Shown: positions 11,399 through 24,658 of the stretch, piece by piece | How positions within the stretch are numbered: the first letter of the stretch is position 1 | Layout: every line of letters starts with the position of its first letter | From: Guadua angustifolia | Taxonomy: Eukaryota > Streptophyta > Magnoliopsida > Poales > Poaceae | Assembly: GCA_036346375.1 (NCBI GenBank) | Contig: CM070515.1 | Location: 11,988,423-12,052,422, forward strand | Direction of reading: 5' to 3' | DNA: 64,000 nt | Made by a program: the position numbers and the translations under genes | Notes under the pieces: model-generated | The model's input: the letters and a program-made list of their open reading frames with translations, nothing else | The model's database searches: none | What the model was told of the DNA's origin: nothing

Positions 11399-14300
11399 CT
11401 CCTCAGTGGTCGACGATCTTGACTGACCAATGGTTTACCACCAACAGCGTAAAGGTTTTCATCCTCGGTGCCAAATGGGTTTACCTGTCCACTGATCGAA
11501 ATGGCCTCTTCGGTTGAGTACAAGACATTTTCTTCACTTATCGTCCCTAGGACAGCCAGTGGGTCAGCCTTAGCACTGACCTGTATAGCCACATCCTGAT
11601 CCTCAAAGGGACCAGAAGCATTTGCCTAGGGGCTAAGAACAAATAACCCAAAATTTAAAAAAAAAACAGTTTCTAAAGATAAATACTCAGAATAGAAGAT
11701 ATACATACTTAGAAGATAAATACTCATAATAAAAGGTATACGCACACGTCCAGAAACGCCTACATACAAAAGACGCGTAGCATTCTAAAGGGCAATAAAT
11801 AGAGCTACCGCTCTCCGGCTTCACAAGTTGGTCAGGGTATGGAGTAGAAACCCGCCACATGAACACACCTATTCGTTCATTCATAACTAATATTTACGAC
11901 AGACAGGCTTGAGGGCAAAAGACTACCACTTGTGTCCCTCGTTTTTGACAGTCCGCTCCACCTCCAATCCACCATTGCTGCAATCTACATAAAACAACGA
12001 CCATCAATGCCTCTCTGTACACCATTGCATCTGTTGGAAGCTCTGCTTTGCAGTTGCAGTATCGAATGCAGGATCAGACGTATACGCACCCCCACCTCTT
12101 CTCATGAGCTTTGAGCTTCTTGGGGCACCACATTTCAGCTCTTTTCTATCTAGTACCTGCGCTTTTCGCAGGCGTTGCATGCATCCACCGAAGAGGGGTT
12201 TATAAATGTGCACCGCTCGCAAGGCCAACCATCATCCGAGTGGCCAGAAGAAGTTCTAGCGAGCTGCTTCTTCACCGATTTGCCTTTAGTGCTTGCTTTC
12301 TTTGAGTTGGTGGTGTTGCTTGAGGTAGCAGCCTGGCCAGTAGAGCGGACATCCTCCAACCCATCTTCCAATGCTTGAACAAGGTTCTCAAAGTAATTCT
12401 GAGTTACACTGCAGTGAAAATTTAGCATAGTCATCATAATCGTAAGCGAAGCTCAGAGAACAATACAGAATAACCATAGGAAGCTGCTAGCCATTTATGA
12501 ACAGGGCATCCGCATGTGTTTCTATGATACCGGAAATGCACAAACATGCTAGACAAAAAATATTTTCACAGCATCGTGCAACTAGCAAAATCAAAAGCAG
12601 CAAGATCCTCTGTAGTCAATCAGAAAAGGGCATGCCACATAACTGAAACATCAATCCAAGTGCTTTTCTGAACCACCACTTTGGTTGATTTTGACTTTGA
12701 CTATGTTATCCGATAGACTAATACTAAATCATTGCCAAGAGAATTAATGGGATATGTGCTGAGACCATGCAAACTAGGCATAGTTCAACTTTCAAGGAGA
12801 CAATGTGCTCAGGACAGATTAGAATTAAGAAAAATTCAAGGACCAAAGCTACCGCACAATTGACTAAAAGTATGTAGAGCAAATCTGCAACAAAAAAAAA
12901 TGATATGATGACTGTAATACCTTGTCAGCCCAGCAAGCTTCACCCGGAAATCACCAAATTCAGCCAATGAAGGCGGAGATTCGTTACTATCAGGTTTCGG
13001 TGAAGGCAAAAATGCTAGCAGGTCTTTCTCAGCACATTGATGAAGACGCTCCAAGCCAGACTCAGCTTCACCTATAAAAGATTTAGGATTTATATATGAT
13101 CCATGATTTTTTGCAAGCACATGATAAACCTTAGGATATACTTTTGCAATGCAATAAAATAACAACCTTGCAGGTACTCAAAGAAATCACTCTTGACCTT
13201 ATCATCTAGATAATAGCCATATGCATATGTCCATTTCAGCACTCGCCTGCATTCTATAATCTGCCATACAGTGCAGTGCATGCATCGGATTTAGGAAGAT
13301 TTGAAAAATATGAAGCCCATTTAGACCATAACATAAAGCTATGATATCAAACCTGTGACCAAGCTTCAATTATGAACTTTAGTTGGGTCTCCGGTATACC
13401 AAAAACATCAGTTAACTTTGCAAGCTGTAGCACATAGAAGAGAGATAGAGAATTAGCACCATCCAAGTCCAAAACAGGTAAGGATGGCAAACAGAAAAAA
13501 CTTATATCTGGCATGCTAAATGCAGTACCCATGATATGATGTCAATGCTTACTTGTTCCTTTTCTGCCTTTTGCAGATCTGCTTGTGCCTTCTGCCTTGA
13601 CTGTCAATATAGACAGTACATCAGCACAGAAACTTACTACAGTTGAAAATTTGGCATTCAACATAAGCATGCACAATACATAGAGAATTATAGGCCAATC
13701 AGGCATAGAAAAATATTTTGAACTGTCTTAACTTTTTGGTATTCATGATCTGATCAAATTATGTACAACATCGAAAGGAAAAAGAACATTTGGTTTTATT
13801 AGTATAATAGCAATGGACTTGGTTAGTACTCCAAATATACTCATGGATTCCAAACAAAGCTTCACCTAGTTGGCTTACATTTGACAGGAAAATAGATTCA
13901 CTTAAGTCAATATTCTTCTAGGTATCACCAACACAATGCAGTCAATGTTCTTCAAGTAAGGCCAACACAATACTTGTACAGGTAAAAGAGAAAGGTTAGA
14001 AAACGTAAAGGTTACTTGTGAGCATGAGAACAATGTAAGTTGCATTTGTGATAATTATAGAAACATTGAAACTCAGTCAGACATTAAATTTATGTATCTT
14101 GAACATACTGTCTCATTAGATGCCCAACGCTCATAGTAATGCACATATCTCTCAAGTGAGTTTTTAGCCCTTTCCCTCCTTGCTTCAGTCTCATCATACT
14201 GCAACGGAAGTGTAATAGTTAAGGAAACAAAAACACACTATGAATGAACTAGGCAATCAAACTATTCAGCAAACAACAGTAGACCTCTTAAATAAAACCC

Positions 14301-16598
14301 CAATAGACATAAAACAAAATAGCATGCCCAAAACGAAAATTTGCATTTCCTCAACCAAACAAGAGCATGTAATTCAACTGAATCAATAATAAAATATACT
14401 AGAGGTCTATGAACAAATTTCTTCTACCAGTACAATGCAGATGCATACTGTCAAGGAAAAAACATACAACTCCTTCCTTCTTTGCTGATTCATAGCGATT
14501 GCAAGAATAAAAGCCACCAGTCCTCTCTCCATGTTCTGTCCATGCACCCAGGCATAACCTAAAATGTGCACATCAAATAAAAGATATGAAAACATGTACT
14601 GTGAGTTGTAAATCTTTCATCAAGAAATGGCAGTGGACTATACCAGCAGAACTCAAATTTACAAGGAGGGGTGCAAGTCATGTGCATGCATCCCTGGTTT
14701 TTCTCTATCGGCCGTTTGCATTTTGGGCAGGGCTTAGAATTAGCCAGAATCCTGAAACAGATCATCCATAACATAATAAACCATCAGATATGATTTGAAG
14801 CAACATAAAAAATTAAGATACAATTGGACATTTATGGGCTAAATCATAATGTTGATTACTTGATATACTATTCTAACAGCATCGTATCATATGCGAATGT
14901 TCCTGCTATATCAGCATAGCCAAGATCAGTTGAGTAAAGTCTTAATTCACTTGTGCCTAGTCCATTTTTTTTAAAGAAAAACATTAATTGATGAAAATTG
15001 AATCAATCCCAAGTGGTCAGCGTCCAATTAAAGCAAATCAAATGTCATAAAACTGACAGGATATTTTCATTGGTGACCACACATAGTACTTGACAATTGA
15101 CATCATTGTTCAGTGTAAAATATTGTGAGACAAAATGTAGCAGGCCCCTGTCTCATCTCTTAGAATTAGTGATGTTTGCAATTTTATTGTAATATTGCCC
15201 CTCCCACTTCCAGGTCACCTCAAATTACACTGAAAGATGTCTTAAAACGTTTGATAGTTACAACTGCATAACATCTGAATATATGCAACAAATTTTAAGC
15301 ACAGCATATTTCACCGCCTCACTTATTGCCAGTAACCATATGGCCAATAAAATAACAGTTCCAAAATATTTAAAGTCTGAAACAAATAAAAATGGAAAAT
15401 TTAAACATACATTGATTTGCTCCTCACAAAATCAAGGAACTTCTTATCTACACACTATCTGAATAAAACCTTGTGGTATCTTAGAATATTTAGGATGTAA
15501 AGAAGAAAACACATCAAATGCCACAATGTTGAGCCTGGAACAAACCAGTTCATATTTTCAGATTCTGCACTGTTCTTTAACATCCACTTAGAAACAGTCT
15601 CACAGTTCACCGGTCGATGAGCCTCCTCTGTGCACTGCAAACATCAGAATAGTATTATTGAAGCCCTGCATATTTGATCACTAGAACCAATAAAAATAGA
15701 AGCATCAATAACCTAAAAAAAATGGAACCAGCAATACTCACATTCCAGCAAAAGCTGAATTTGCAATTGCATGATACATCGTAGTTCCTGTCACTGAGAA
15801 ATTCCACTGCACATGTACAGTCGGGAGCTGGACACCATTTAGTCTGCAGGAAATGACTAAGGTTATATAAAAGAATAACAGAAAAGAACATGTTTTCAGA
15901 ATTTTCAATATTGTTACCAGTATAAACAAGAACAAACCAGGTCCAAAGATATGTGGGGCAGTGAAATTAGTCAGCTTGTTCAAACAAATTACCTTCTTGC
16001 TATCTTCCACATATGCACGCAAGACAAATCGTGCATATTTTTCTCTATCATCATCTTTAGCTAATTTATTAATCAACTCTTCAAGAACCATAGCACTACA
16101 TGATGGATCAGGGCATCTCAATGACAAACATCCTGGACCATCACTTATTGCAGAACTAATATAGCCTGGAAAATTTAACTTATTTCATCAGAAGTTTATT
16201 TTTATTTTAGCAAGAAAGAGAACTGCAAAGAAGAAAGGAACAGTTATATTATCATGGTTGCCAGCATAAGCAAGATTAACATGCAACAATGCACCTGAAA
16301 GATCCATATCACAAACTCAATTCTCCTAACAATCAATGAAACACAAAACAGGTTTAGGATAGCCAAGGCGAAACATGAAATCATTTTGTAACATGTATGC
16401 CATGCACATACACGCGCATGCTTACCAACATCACCAACTACATGACAGATGAAACCATTTTGTGACATGTAAGTTATGCACAAAGAAGCAAAGAAATAGA
16501 CAAAGATGTGAGTGACCATACATGAGCACTGACAGTGGGACCATGCAAGTGTAGAAGGGAAATTTGCAAAAGGAAGCAAGTGAGAAAACACACACACA

Positions 16599-16640
<42 letters not shown>

Positions 16641-18541
16641 GGAGAGAGACCTTCCCAACATTCATGGCAATAAAAATGAGTACAACCAGCAGAATCCATC
16701 ACATCAGAAGAATACCCTTCAAAACATATTCCACAAGTTAGCTGCAACCAAAACAACCGTCAGAGATCAAGAAATGGTATACATATAGCCAGAGCATAAG
16801 GTTCAATCAGATATGACTCGCAGCTGGCATGATGAAACAATAACATACAAATATTTCAATAAATAACAATTACCTTCCTAGAGTTCGAAAAATCAAATCC
16901 ATTCAAAACTAAGCCAACAATATCACGGACTTTTTCTTCATTTGCGAACCATTCATCACTGAGTTTGCTGATGTTCCTGAATACAGAACTAAAACAGATT
17001 AACAGAGAACAAATATAAATCTATAATGTTACTTCCAAATTCCAAGAGATCCAACTCAACTTAATCCAACCATCAAACAATAAGAAAATGCTACACTGTA
17101 TTGCCTATAGACCAGTTTCCTATGGTGAACTTCATAAATTGCCAATACACAAAAAGCATGTGCATTTCCTTTTGTAAAGCTCGGGAGTCAAAGAACAGAG
17201 AAATTTGATAAAATCAAGTAATGGAAAGCACATTGCAACGGCAGCACATTTAAATTTTGATGCCTCGTGTCTAGATACATGCTGTATGGAAAATTGAAAA
17301 GCCACAAATACAATTAGCACATGGTATATCCTATACTCATTCCTGGACAATATTTTGAGGGAACATTCGCAGGCTCTATCTAGAACTTCAATGAGGCCTT
17401 TTCAAGACCAAACCAAGTGGGAAGCTTGCTGCAATCAACTCGAAAAATGGTAGAAAGTAAAAAAAACGAAATACAACTGTACGGTGCTATGTATGAGATG
17501 TGCATAAAGGGGCCATTTGTGAGGCCTGTGTACTGCAGAATACAATATAATTTCAAATGTTTTTAAGAGGGTACTGCCTTTAAAAAAAGGATATTTACCA
17601 AAGGATTGAGATAACAAACTGACCATTTGTAGTGATGAAGAAGGACACATGCCTCTTCCTTTCGAATTGATAGAACTGTAGATACCTTACTTATATCTTC
17701 TTCTTGACGTTCACGTATATCTTTTTCAGTTAAAACAATGTATCTCTGTCCATAGCAAACACAGCCCTCCTTCAGAGAAACTCAAGGAAACAAGATGACA
17801 GAAAAGAATAAAGCAACATGAACGAAAACGGCAGAACACAACGCCAGCTTGTTAATCATAAAAGGAAAACGCAAAACACCTTTTCTGGGGAAAAAGAAAT
17901 GGTCATTCTGTCGTGCTATCATGATTTTGAAAACTGTTATTAGTGACTAATTCTTTACCTTCAAAACTGAAAGCTATCAGATTGGAGGCCTATTTTCAAG
18001 CATCTCAAGGTTAACATATATCATAACTTGGCTACGCCTGTTGGGTGTGTGCACAAGCGTGATCCACTAGCCACGCAGCCAGAGCCCACAGAAGCTGTGC
18101 ATCACCGACCTAGGAGTATGAACAGGCATAGACAACCCAACCTTCCATTACACAAACTGAACAATGACAACACTACAGATACCGCAAGCTTTAAGCACAC
18201 ATCTACACCCACTAATCGATATTCAATTATTCACCATGTATATAGCACCGATAGAGCAGACATCATTATGAGCACCGACAGCTACAAACCGTCGGAGCCT
18301 GCTCCAACAAGAGGCAGCAGAGAACTCACAATCCGATGTAAATTTCCGCACAAAAAAGGGGCCAAATCCAGCACACGTCACAAGCACGCTGAACCCCTTA
18401 TGAACCGATCTCCCCAGTGCTTCAGTATCAGACGAGATTACCAAAAGCCACCGCTCACCGGCCGCTACGCAACTGAGAGGTAACGCAAACGCTAGGAATT
18501 CCGGCAAAACATAGACACCACAAAGCGCCGCCTCATCCACC
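11399..18541. repeat. Tandem segmental duplication, right copy (7.14 kb)
   Basis: Direct repeat partner of 3574-10723. The right edge is at CATCCACC (18541), inside intron 1 of the ARI gene and 34 bp from the exon 1 donor. Exon 1 and the promoter lie beyond it and are single copy. The left edge abuts the hAT-like terminus at 11398. Polymorphisms relative to the left copy include SSR length, 1-4 bp indels and about 1-2% substitutions by eye. Confidence 0.95.
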
Positions 18542-18775
18542 TCCGGCCATCGATCCATCCATCCATCGCCTCACCTGCTCGCGGCGGGAGACCACCTCGT
18601 CGCTCCCCTCGGCCTCGCGGCCCTCGTAGTCACCGGCCACCAACCCTTCCTCATCGCTCTCGCCGCCGACTCCGTCGTCGTCGTCGGCCTCGCCCATGTC
18701 ACTGTAATAGTAGTAGTCTTCGTCGTCCAAGGTCTCCTCGTCGCTGGCGGCGGGCATCTCGAAGTCGGAGTCCAT
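12150..18775 (-). CDS. ARI8: ARIADNE-type RING-between-RING E3 ubiquitin ligase (ARI7/ARI8-like), intact
   Basis: Fifteen exons with GT-AG borders: 18775-18575, 17745-17624, 16976-16874, 16741-16651, 16165-15993, 15843-15742, 15634-15546, 14751-14644, 14558-14468, 14198-14109, 13600-13553, 13424-13353, 13260-13167, 13071-12921 and 12408-12150. They sum to 1794 nt, 597 residues plus TAG, in frame throughout. The protein has an acidic N-terminus (DEDYYYYSDMGEADDDD), a UBA-like region (RQEEDISKV to ANEEKVRDIVG), RING1 starting CGIC at residue 145, IBR, RING2 with CPKCKRPIEKNQGCMHMTC (active-site Cys about 315), the Ariadne helical domain, and a C-terminal RanBP2-type zinc finger (WPCERC...CNAC, residues 573-592). 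RBR ligases take ubiquitin from E2 onto the RING2 Cys and pass it to substrates. The start MDSDFE was chosen over an upstream in-frame ATG because plant ARI proteins begin just before the acidic block. This is the functional copy of the duplicated pair. Confidence 0.95.
16588..16650. repeat. (CA)n(GA)n microsatellite in ARI intron 4
   Basis: A short CA run is followed by a long GA run that abuts the exon 4 donor at 16651, so part of the pyrimidine-rich minus strand forms the intron start (gtctctctc). It is longer in the GA part than its duplicate at 8788-8835. Confidence 0.85.
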
Positions 18776-19124
18776 CGCGCCGGCGGGGTCGCCGAATCCG
18801 GCGATCGGGATATCAGAAGGATGGGGATGGAGGGGGAAAGGGGTAGGGCTAGGGTTCCGGCGAGGTGGGCGGGGCGGAGGCGGTGCGGGGGCCGGGAATT
18901 GAGGGCGAGGTGGGCGGAGACTGATAGAGTTGCGTGGACGAATCGGCAGTGGCACCCAAAGTGGTGTGTTTTTTATGGAGCTCTTTTGGGCTTGCCTTTC
19001 TATGCAGAGAAAGTGGGTGATTTGGGTATGTGATTAGAGGGAAAATGCGTATTTGTACTATTGCTTGTTAGGTTTTTATTTCTCTAGCTTTCCTTACCTA
19101 GAACGCTTTAGTGTATGAGAACCC
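18776..19124. other. 5' leader and promoter region of the ARI gene
   Basis: GC-rich DNA directly upstream of the ATG at 18775 (to about 18950) has the composition of a grass 5' UTR. Composition becomes AT-rich beyond 19000. No definite TATA box or transcription start can be assigned. Confidence 0.4.
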
Positions 19125-19631
19125 TGGTCTAAAACGGATATTTTATTTATGTGTGAGGGAAAAAAGTTTGGATTTTTTTAATATCGAGTTTAACTAACTA
19201 GTTTAAAAAAGTTTGAACTGAAATTAAATCTAAAGTAGCCTTTTTTCACGGTTTTTTTATTGTAGGCATGTGATGATTATATGTAAATCAGCAAAGCATG
19301 TGATCTAAATTCGTTTAAAATCTTTGAATTCAAATATATTTTTTCGTCTTTAACCTTTTGAGCATATGTGTGTATATATATACAAAAGGACAAAGATGAA
19401 AACATATATTCGAATCGAAAGATTTTGAATAAATTTAGATAATATGTTTTGTTGATTTATGTGTATAATTAACACATACTAACAATCAAACTACCATTAA
19501 AAAAAGGCAACTCTGATTTCAATTTTAGTTCAAACTTGTTTGGACTAGCTAGTAAACTAATTAAACTCGACATCTAAAAAATTCAAACTTTTTGGCACGC
19601 CATACATAGGCGAGATATCTATTTTAGACCA
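19125..19631. mobile_element. Foldback element with about 250 bp imperfect arms
   Basis: The sequence reads nearly the same on both strands around a centre near 19376 (tatatata). The left arm starts TGGTCTAAAACGGATAT, and the right arm read in reverse starts TGGTCTAAAATAGATAT. Matching blocks include AAAAAGTTTGRATTTTTT, TCGAGTTTAA and AAGTTTGAACT. No coding. It is a long MITE or foldback transposon whose transcripts would form a long hairpin. Confidence 0.8.
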
Positions 19632-19784
19632 TGGTGCCCAGTGTCCCAAGTAATTATAATATTTTTATATATAATTCCATACTCCTAGTAGTACATACTT
19701 CCATTTCTCATATACCACTTAAACAAACTAATAAATGGACTAAATCCCCGGTAGATCCGAATAATCAGATTTTAGGAGCTTGTG

Positions 19785-20077
19785 AATAAATTTGTTGGAA
19801 TTTTTGTTTAAAATAATATATATTTAATAAAAAATTACATAAATAATATGCCGAAAATAAAAATAACAGATCTGCACACCTATCGCAATTCCAAATTGTC
19901 GAGAGCCTGTCGCAATTTGGAAACGCATTGTATCTCGCCCCAACGATTAGCGACAGGCTCTTTGTCGCAATTTCAAATTGCGACAGATGTGTAGAACTGT
20001 CATTTTTATTTTCGGCATATTATTTCTGTAATTTTTCATTAAATATATATTATTTTAAACAAAATTCAAATTTGTTG
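19785..20077. mobile_element. Foldback MITE with about 130 bp arms
   Basis: Near-perfect inverted arms: TTTAAAATAATATATATTTA, AAAAATTACA, AATAATATGCCGAAAATAAA and ATCTGYCGCAATTT recur in reverse order on the right. The loop region near 19890-19960 carries further CGCAATTT/AAATTGCGACA and AGCCTGTCGC repeats. No gene is present. Confidence 0.8.
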
Positions 20078-20129
20078 TATCTATTTTTGTACACCTCCTC
20101 GTAGCATCGTTTCGGTGTATTTCATGCAT

Positions 20130-20230
20130 GTCTTTTTTTTTTTTGAACAAGTAGGCAGGAGTTCTTTCGATTCATTGATGGACACAAAGGAAGTTTACAA
20201 CGCCAAACTTGTCAACGGCTAGACTGGCCT
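20130..20230 (-). mobile_element. Possible non-LTR retrotransposon 3' tail
   Basis: An 11-base T run followed by GAACAAGTAGGCAGGAGTTC and TTCATTGATGGACACAAAGG resembles the reverse complement of poly(A)-terminated LINE/SINE tails common in grass intergenic DNA. There is no coding part. A similar T-run structure occurs at 26469-26530. Confidence 0.35.
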
Positions 20231-20901
20231 AGGAAGGTGGTCTAAGGTTATGTCTCGGATGATTTTTTACTTGCACAGTGCTTCCTCCCAATACAAGTCA
20301 TATAAATCTTGAAGTAAACGAAAGGGTAAGTAATCACTGTCTACCTTTTATACATACTTTAATATTTATGTAACTGTTAAAAAGAAAAGAATAGAAGCAC
20401 TTCTCTTTTTACTTTTGGCTGAAGCTAGAACTGATCATGACGTCAAGTACATGCAGCGGCATTCTGCAGGTTCCTTCATGCAATGATGGTCGGTGTTTAT
20501 TATAATCAATCATATGGACTGCAGCATGCAATGCGTATCACGACACTACGACGCAGGATTGGACACCAACGTCTGTCTCTGTCATGCTCATGCATCAGCA
20601 TCAGGTATTCAGCAAGCCATTACAGTCAGGTCAGGTCTGGCGATTGTAACTGGACGGAACGCCCAGTCGCCCACTGGCCATCCAAGAACCAGGTGGCCGC
20701 TGGATCTCCAAGTCCTGATCACTAATTCGCAGTTCCCGGTTCTGACTGGGATTCATCGCACAATGGCATACAGAGAGCTCCCTATTTTATTTGGATCAAT
20801 CAAATTGACTAAAAAATATAGTGATTTCTACTCCACAATTCAATGCTCTAACTGGGGATAACGGTGCTAGTTTCGCACCGAATGTGTCCTCAAGGATTGT
20901 T

Positions 20902-23900
20902 TTACATTGAAGTGGCCTGCTCACGTCTCTCTGTGTCTGCAGGCGCCGCCTCTTCATCGCCAAAGTTTGGAGCCTTCGGAATTAGGCCAAGGATCTTGAA
21001 CATCATCTGGTCTGCATCAAAGTCGTTGTTCACAGTTGTCAGGAGTTTCTCACCGGCGAAGATTGAGTTGGCACCAGCAAGGAAGCAGAGCGCTTGTTCC
21101 GGCATGGAGAACCGTACCCGGCCTGCTGAAAGCCTCACCATTGCCTTTGGCATCACAATTCGAGCAGTGGCAATCATGCGGATCATTTCCCAGATCTCTA
21201 CAGGCTGATTTTGGCAGAAAGACAAATATAAAAGAAGTCAGCACTCAGCATATAATCTTAAATGAAGCTGGTTATAGCCTGCACATTGTATCTAATTGAC
21301 TATTGAGTTATCTGAGTCTGTTATATAGAGGTCCGTATCTTTTCATGCATGAAGTACAGGCTAATGCAATAGCTGCAAGCGTTTAACCTAGAGAAAATAA
21401 TCAAGAGTATGGAATACCTTCTGATCCTGAAGGGGAGTGCCTTTTACAGCAACCAATGCATTAATAGGAACACTCTCTGGGTGTGCAGGCAAAGTGGCAA
21501 GTGTATGCAACAACCCTACACGGTCCTCCTCTGCCTCTCCAAGACCAATAATTCCACCTGCACACAAGAAATAATGCATCAAGTTATACATGAAAGAGAG
21601 AGACAAAGACATATAAACTTACCCAGCATTTTGTAAGCTATAAGAATAATATCTATTTTGCAGTATAGACCTCGCATAATGAAACTTAGAATTACCAGTG
21701 ACAAGTAAAATTACCTGAGCAGATGCTTATTCCCGCTTCACGGACATGCTGAAGAGTCTGCAGTCTATCATCATATGATCTCGTGCTAATAATGTTTGGG
21801 TAATATTCTCTTGATGTATCTAGGTTATGATTATATGCTGTAAGTCCAGCCTTCTTGAGTTCTTCTGCTTGTTGTTTCTCTAACATGCCCAGGGTGCAAC
21901 AGACCTCCATGCCCATACCTCTGCAAAGATAAGTATCCAATGCATGCTAAAACATTAAAAACAAATTAATAAAGCAAGAAAACTACCTTTGTACAAATAT
22001 TTTATCATGTTCTATGCATTAAGGCCTTAAATCAGTGATCTATACTGTACATCTATTTGTAAGTAAATAGACAGTACTAGTGTGTTTGAAAATACAAAGT
22101 AGATGGATAAATTTATGAGAACAGAGCAATGGCCTAAAAGAGAACATGTGCATGAAGCATGGTTATGCAGAGCTGTGACCAAATATGTATACACCCTAAT
22201 TCTATTGTGTTAAATTTTTCAGTAAATACCTTATGTCCTTGACATATTCGAGAATCTGGTTGAAATTTGTTTTCCTGCCGATTGTGTCTCTCCATGCGGC
22301 TCCCATGCAAAAACGAGTGCTCCCAGCCTCTTTTGCCTGAGAGGGAATAAATTAGAACTTTAGAAGGAACAAAAATAATTAAGCCTGTATACTATGAAAT
22401 GATAACAACCCATGATTTTTTGAACCATACTCTAACTCCACAGTCAACAAAAGAAGAGTTATGTTACCACTTTGCAGGAGTTAAAGAATAAAAAACTGGA
22501 GTGAATTTGTTCACCTCCCAGAAAATTGTTACACAAACAGTACCTTTCTTGCTGCTTCTAAGACAGCATCTTTGTTCATTAATTTTTGGGCTTTCAATCC
22601 AGTACTGTATCTTGAGGACTGAGGGCAATATGAACAATCTTCACTGCACCCACCAGTCTTTATTGAAAGAAGTGTGCACTGCTGAACTTCTCTGAATTTA
22701 TGAACACTCCTATGGACCTGAGCCTACAAAAAAATGCAAGTATTATCTGGTTAAATGAGAAGAACACATGGTAAAATGATGTGAATGCTAAATAACTATA
22801 AAAGAACATGATGTATTTCTGAACAGAACGATAAATCAAATGAAATGGTTTCATCTTGTTGTATCTCTTTTCTTTTCTACAAAGAGACAACAAGCCTACT
22901 AATTCATGGAGTTAATGCAAAGAATGCTTACAAGCTGTGATGCACCAAGCTGGTCAGAATACATCATTACAGTTTTACATCAAACGAATCCATTCGTTTT
23001 GACCAAACATGTTCACTTGAGCATTAGTCAGCTAAATACGTTATTGACTTCCATCTGTCGTGCATTAGTTGGCAAATAATAATTCATCACGCCTGATCTT
23101 CCATTCCATGATTTACAACAGGGGACAAGACTGAACTAGCCTTTTACAGATAGCATATTACTTTGGAAAGCTTGTTAAGAATACAATATCAAACACCAAT
23201 AGTGGTATGACAGCATCCCATTCCCACCATATATAGGCCCCTAAAGGTGACACTACTAATCATCTCATGTCCCAACTATCCCAGGCCCCTATAAGGGAAA
23301 TCCTTAATGCCAATTTCCAGGTAATACCACTTAAATACCCTTAAGGGCAGTACCTTCCTACTAATACTATAGCTTGACCAAACAAATAGCTTATCCTTCT
23401 GAGAAAGCTATCAACAAAAAAGCTTAACATCTAAAATCCATATGAACACACTGTAATTTCTTGAGAACGCTGTGCATCATTTGAAAGCTTTTCTGGTACA
23501 AACATACAAATTAGGCTATAATAACTGTACATAATGAAAAAGTTTCCACCTGCAAATGGCAACAGTAAACCATTAACAAGTCCCCAATATTAAAACCCCA
23601 TCAAATGGTACTTACTACTTATTATGATGCTTTGTGTCAATCACCACTTTTAACTGTTTAGCAAGCATGCCTGAAAAATCTCCGCTGCTAATACCCAACA
23701 TCAAGTAAACTGTCAATAATTGGGAGTCTCCACTACTAAAAGGATCTAAAGTGACAATTGATGCTAACTGCCACCATGCAAACTTGCAAAGAAATTTACG
23801 TGGCAGATTGATATTATCTAACTACTAATTCCAACCAGTGTTAGCTGGACATGGACGTGGGTGTTGAACGCATGCACCAGTGGATACTAGCATAATCTTC

Positions 23901-24658
23901 CGGTATTTCATAAAACAAAGATAACTTATGTGCAAAACCTTTTATAATCCTAATTTGCTGGTCACAGAGAGTCACTACTTCTCAAAGCCCCCAAAGGCAA
24001 AACCTTAGCTACCACTCCCCAAGCCTTTCCGTGCAGATTAATCCCAAAATGTGCCACGCTGTCACTTGTAAGTTGTAACACGAATATCTACTCTCCCCCT
24101 CTCAATCTCCCCCTAAGGTGATATTTCTATCGCAAACTGCGCATCCAACGAGAACCAGACATCCGAAAAGTGCAACCTTTGGCATGAGCCGCCAGCTGCC
24201 GCTGTCGGAATCCAACCAAACCAGCAATACTTGATAATCTAGTGTCCACCAAACCAGCACTTCTTGAAAGAAAGGTGGCAAAGCATCTTTGGTGCTGTTC
24301 ATCTGCTCCGCACAATCCAAAGATCCTAAAGGCGCAATCTTGGCAGCAAATCTACAGCCGAGGCCACCCAGACGCTCAGAGGCGGAATCTTTCGACAAAC
24401 GTCCACCATTACCAATACGAAGCGCACACGTAACGGAGGACAAAATGGAAATCTTGGGATTGCGAGGTGGCGTACCCCGTGGAAGAGGAGGTCCAGGAGG
24501 GGGGAGTCGTAGATGGCCTGGATCTCGGGGCGGCTCCAGTCGTTCCTGGGCCCGTCCCGTACCGCCCGCTCGGCCTCCGCCGCGGCCGCCGACCCCGCGG
24601 GGGCCGAGGAGAACGCCACCGAGGCGACCGGCAGGCGGAGGCGGCGGACGAGCAGCAT
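20902..24658 (-). CDS. BIO2: Biotin synthase, mitochondrial (BIO2)
   Basis: Six exons: 24658-24476, 22723-22544, 22336-22230, 21920-21715, 21557-21418 and 21204-20902, giving 1119 nt and 372 residues, in frame with GT-AG introns. The N-terminus (MLLVRRLRLPVASVAF) is Arg-rich and hydrophobic, like a mitochondrial presequence. Exon 2 carries the radical-SAM cluster motif GGCSEDCSYCPQ (Cys 87, 91, 94). Later come NHNLDTSREYYP, GEAEEDRVGLL, and the C-terminal PVEIWEMIRMIATARI and LSAGRVRF blocks of biotin synthases, with GANSIFAGEKLLT near the end. The enzyme inserts sulfur into dethiobiotin to make biotin, using [4Fe-4S] and [2Fe-2S] clusters. Length fits the family (about 375). The C-terminal tail after LIPKAPNF is Asp/Glu-rich. 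Intron 1 is long (1752 bp), without recognised elements. Confidence 0.96.

Noticed and set aside
16431..16756. Frames with long Ser-Leu runs
   Set aside because: Translation of the GA/CT microsatellite; not protein coding apart from the true exon 4.
3574..18541. Tandem ARI duplication as assembly artefact
   Set aside because: The copies differ by many substitutions, indels and SSR lengths and are separated by unique 675 bp sequence, so a simple assembly duplication is unlikely.
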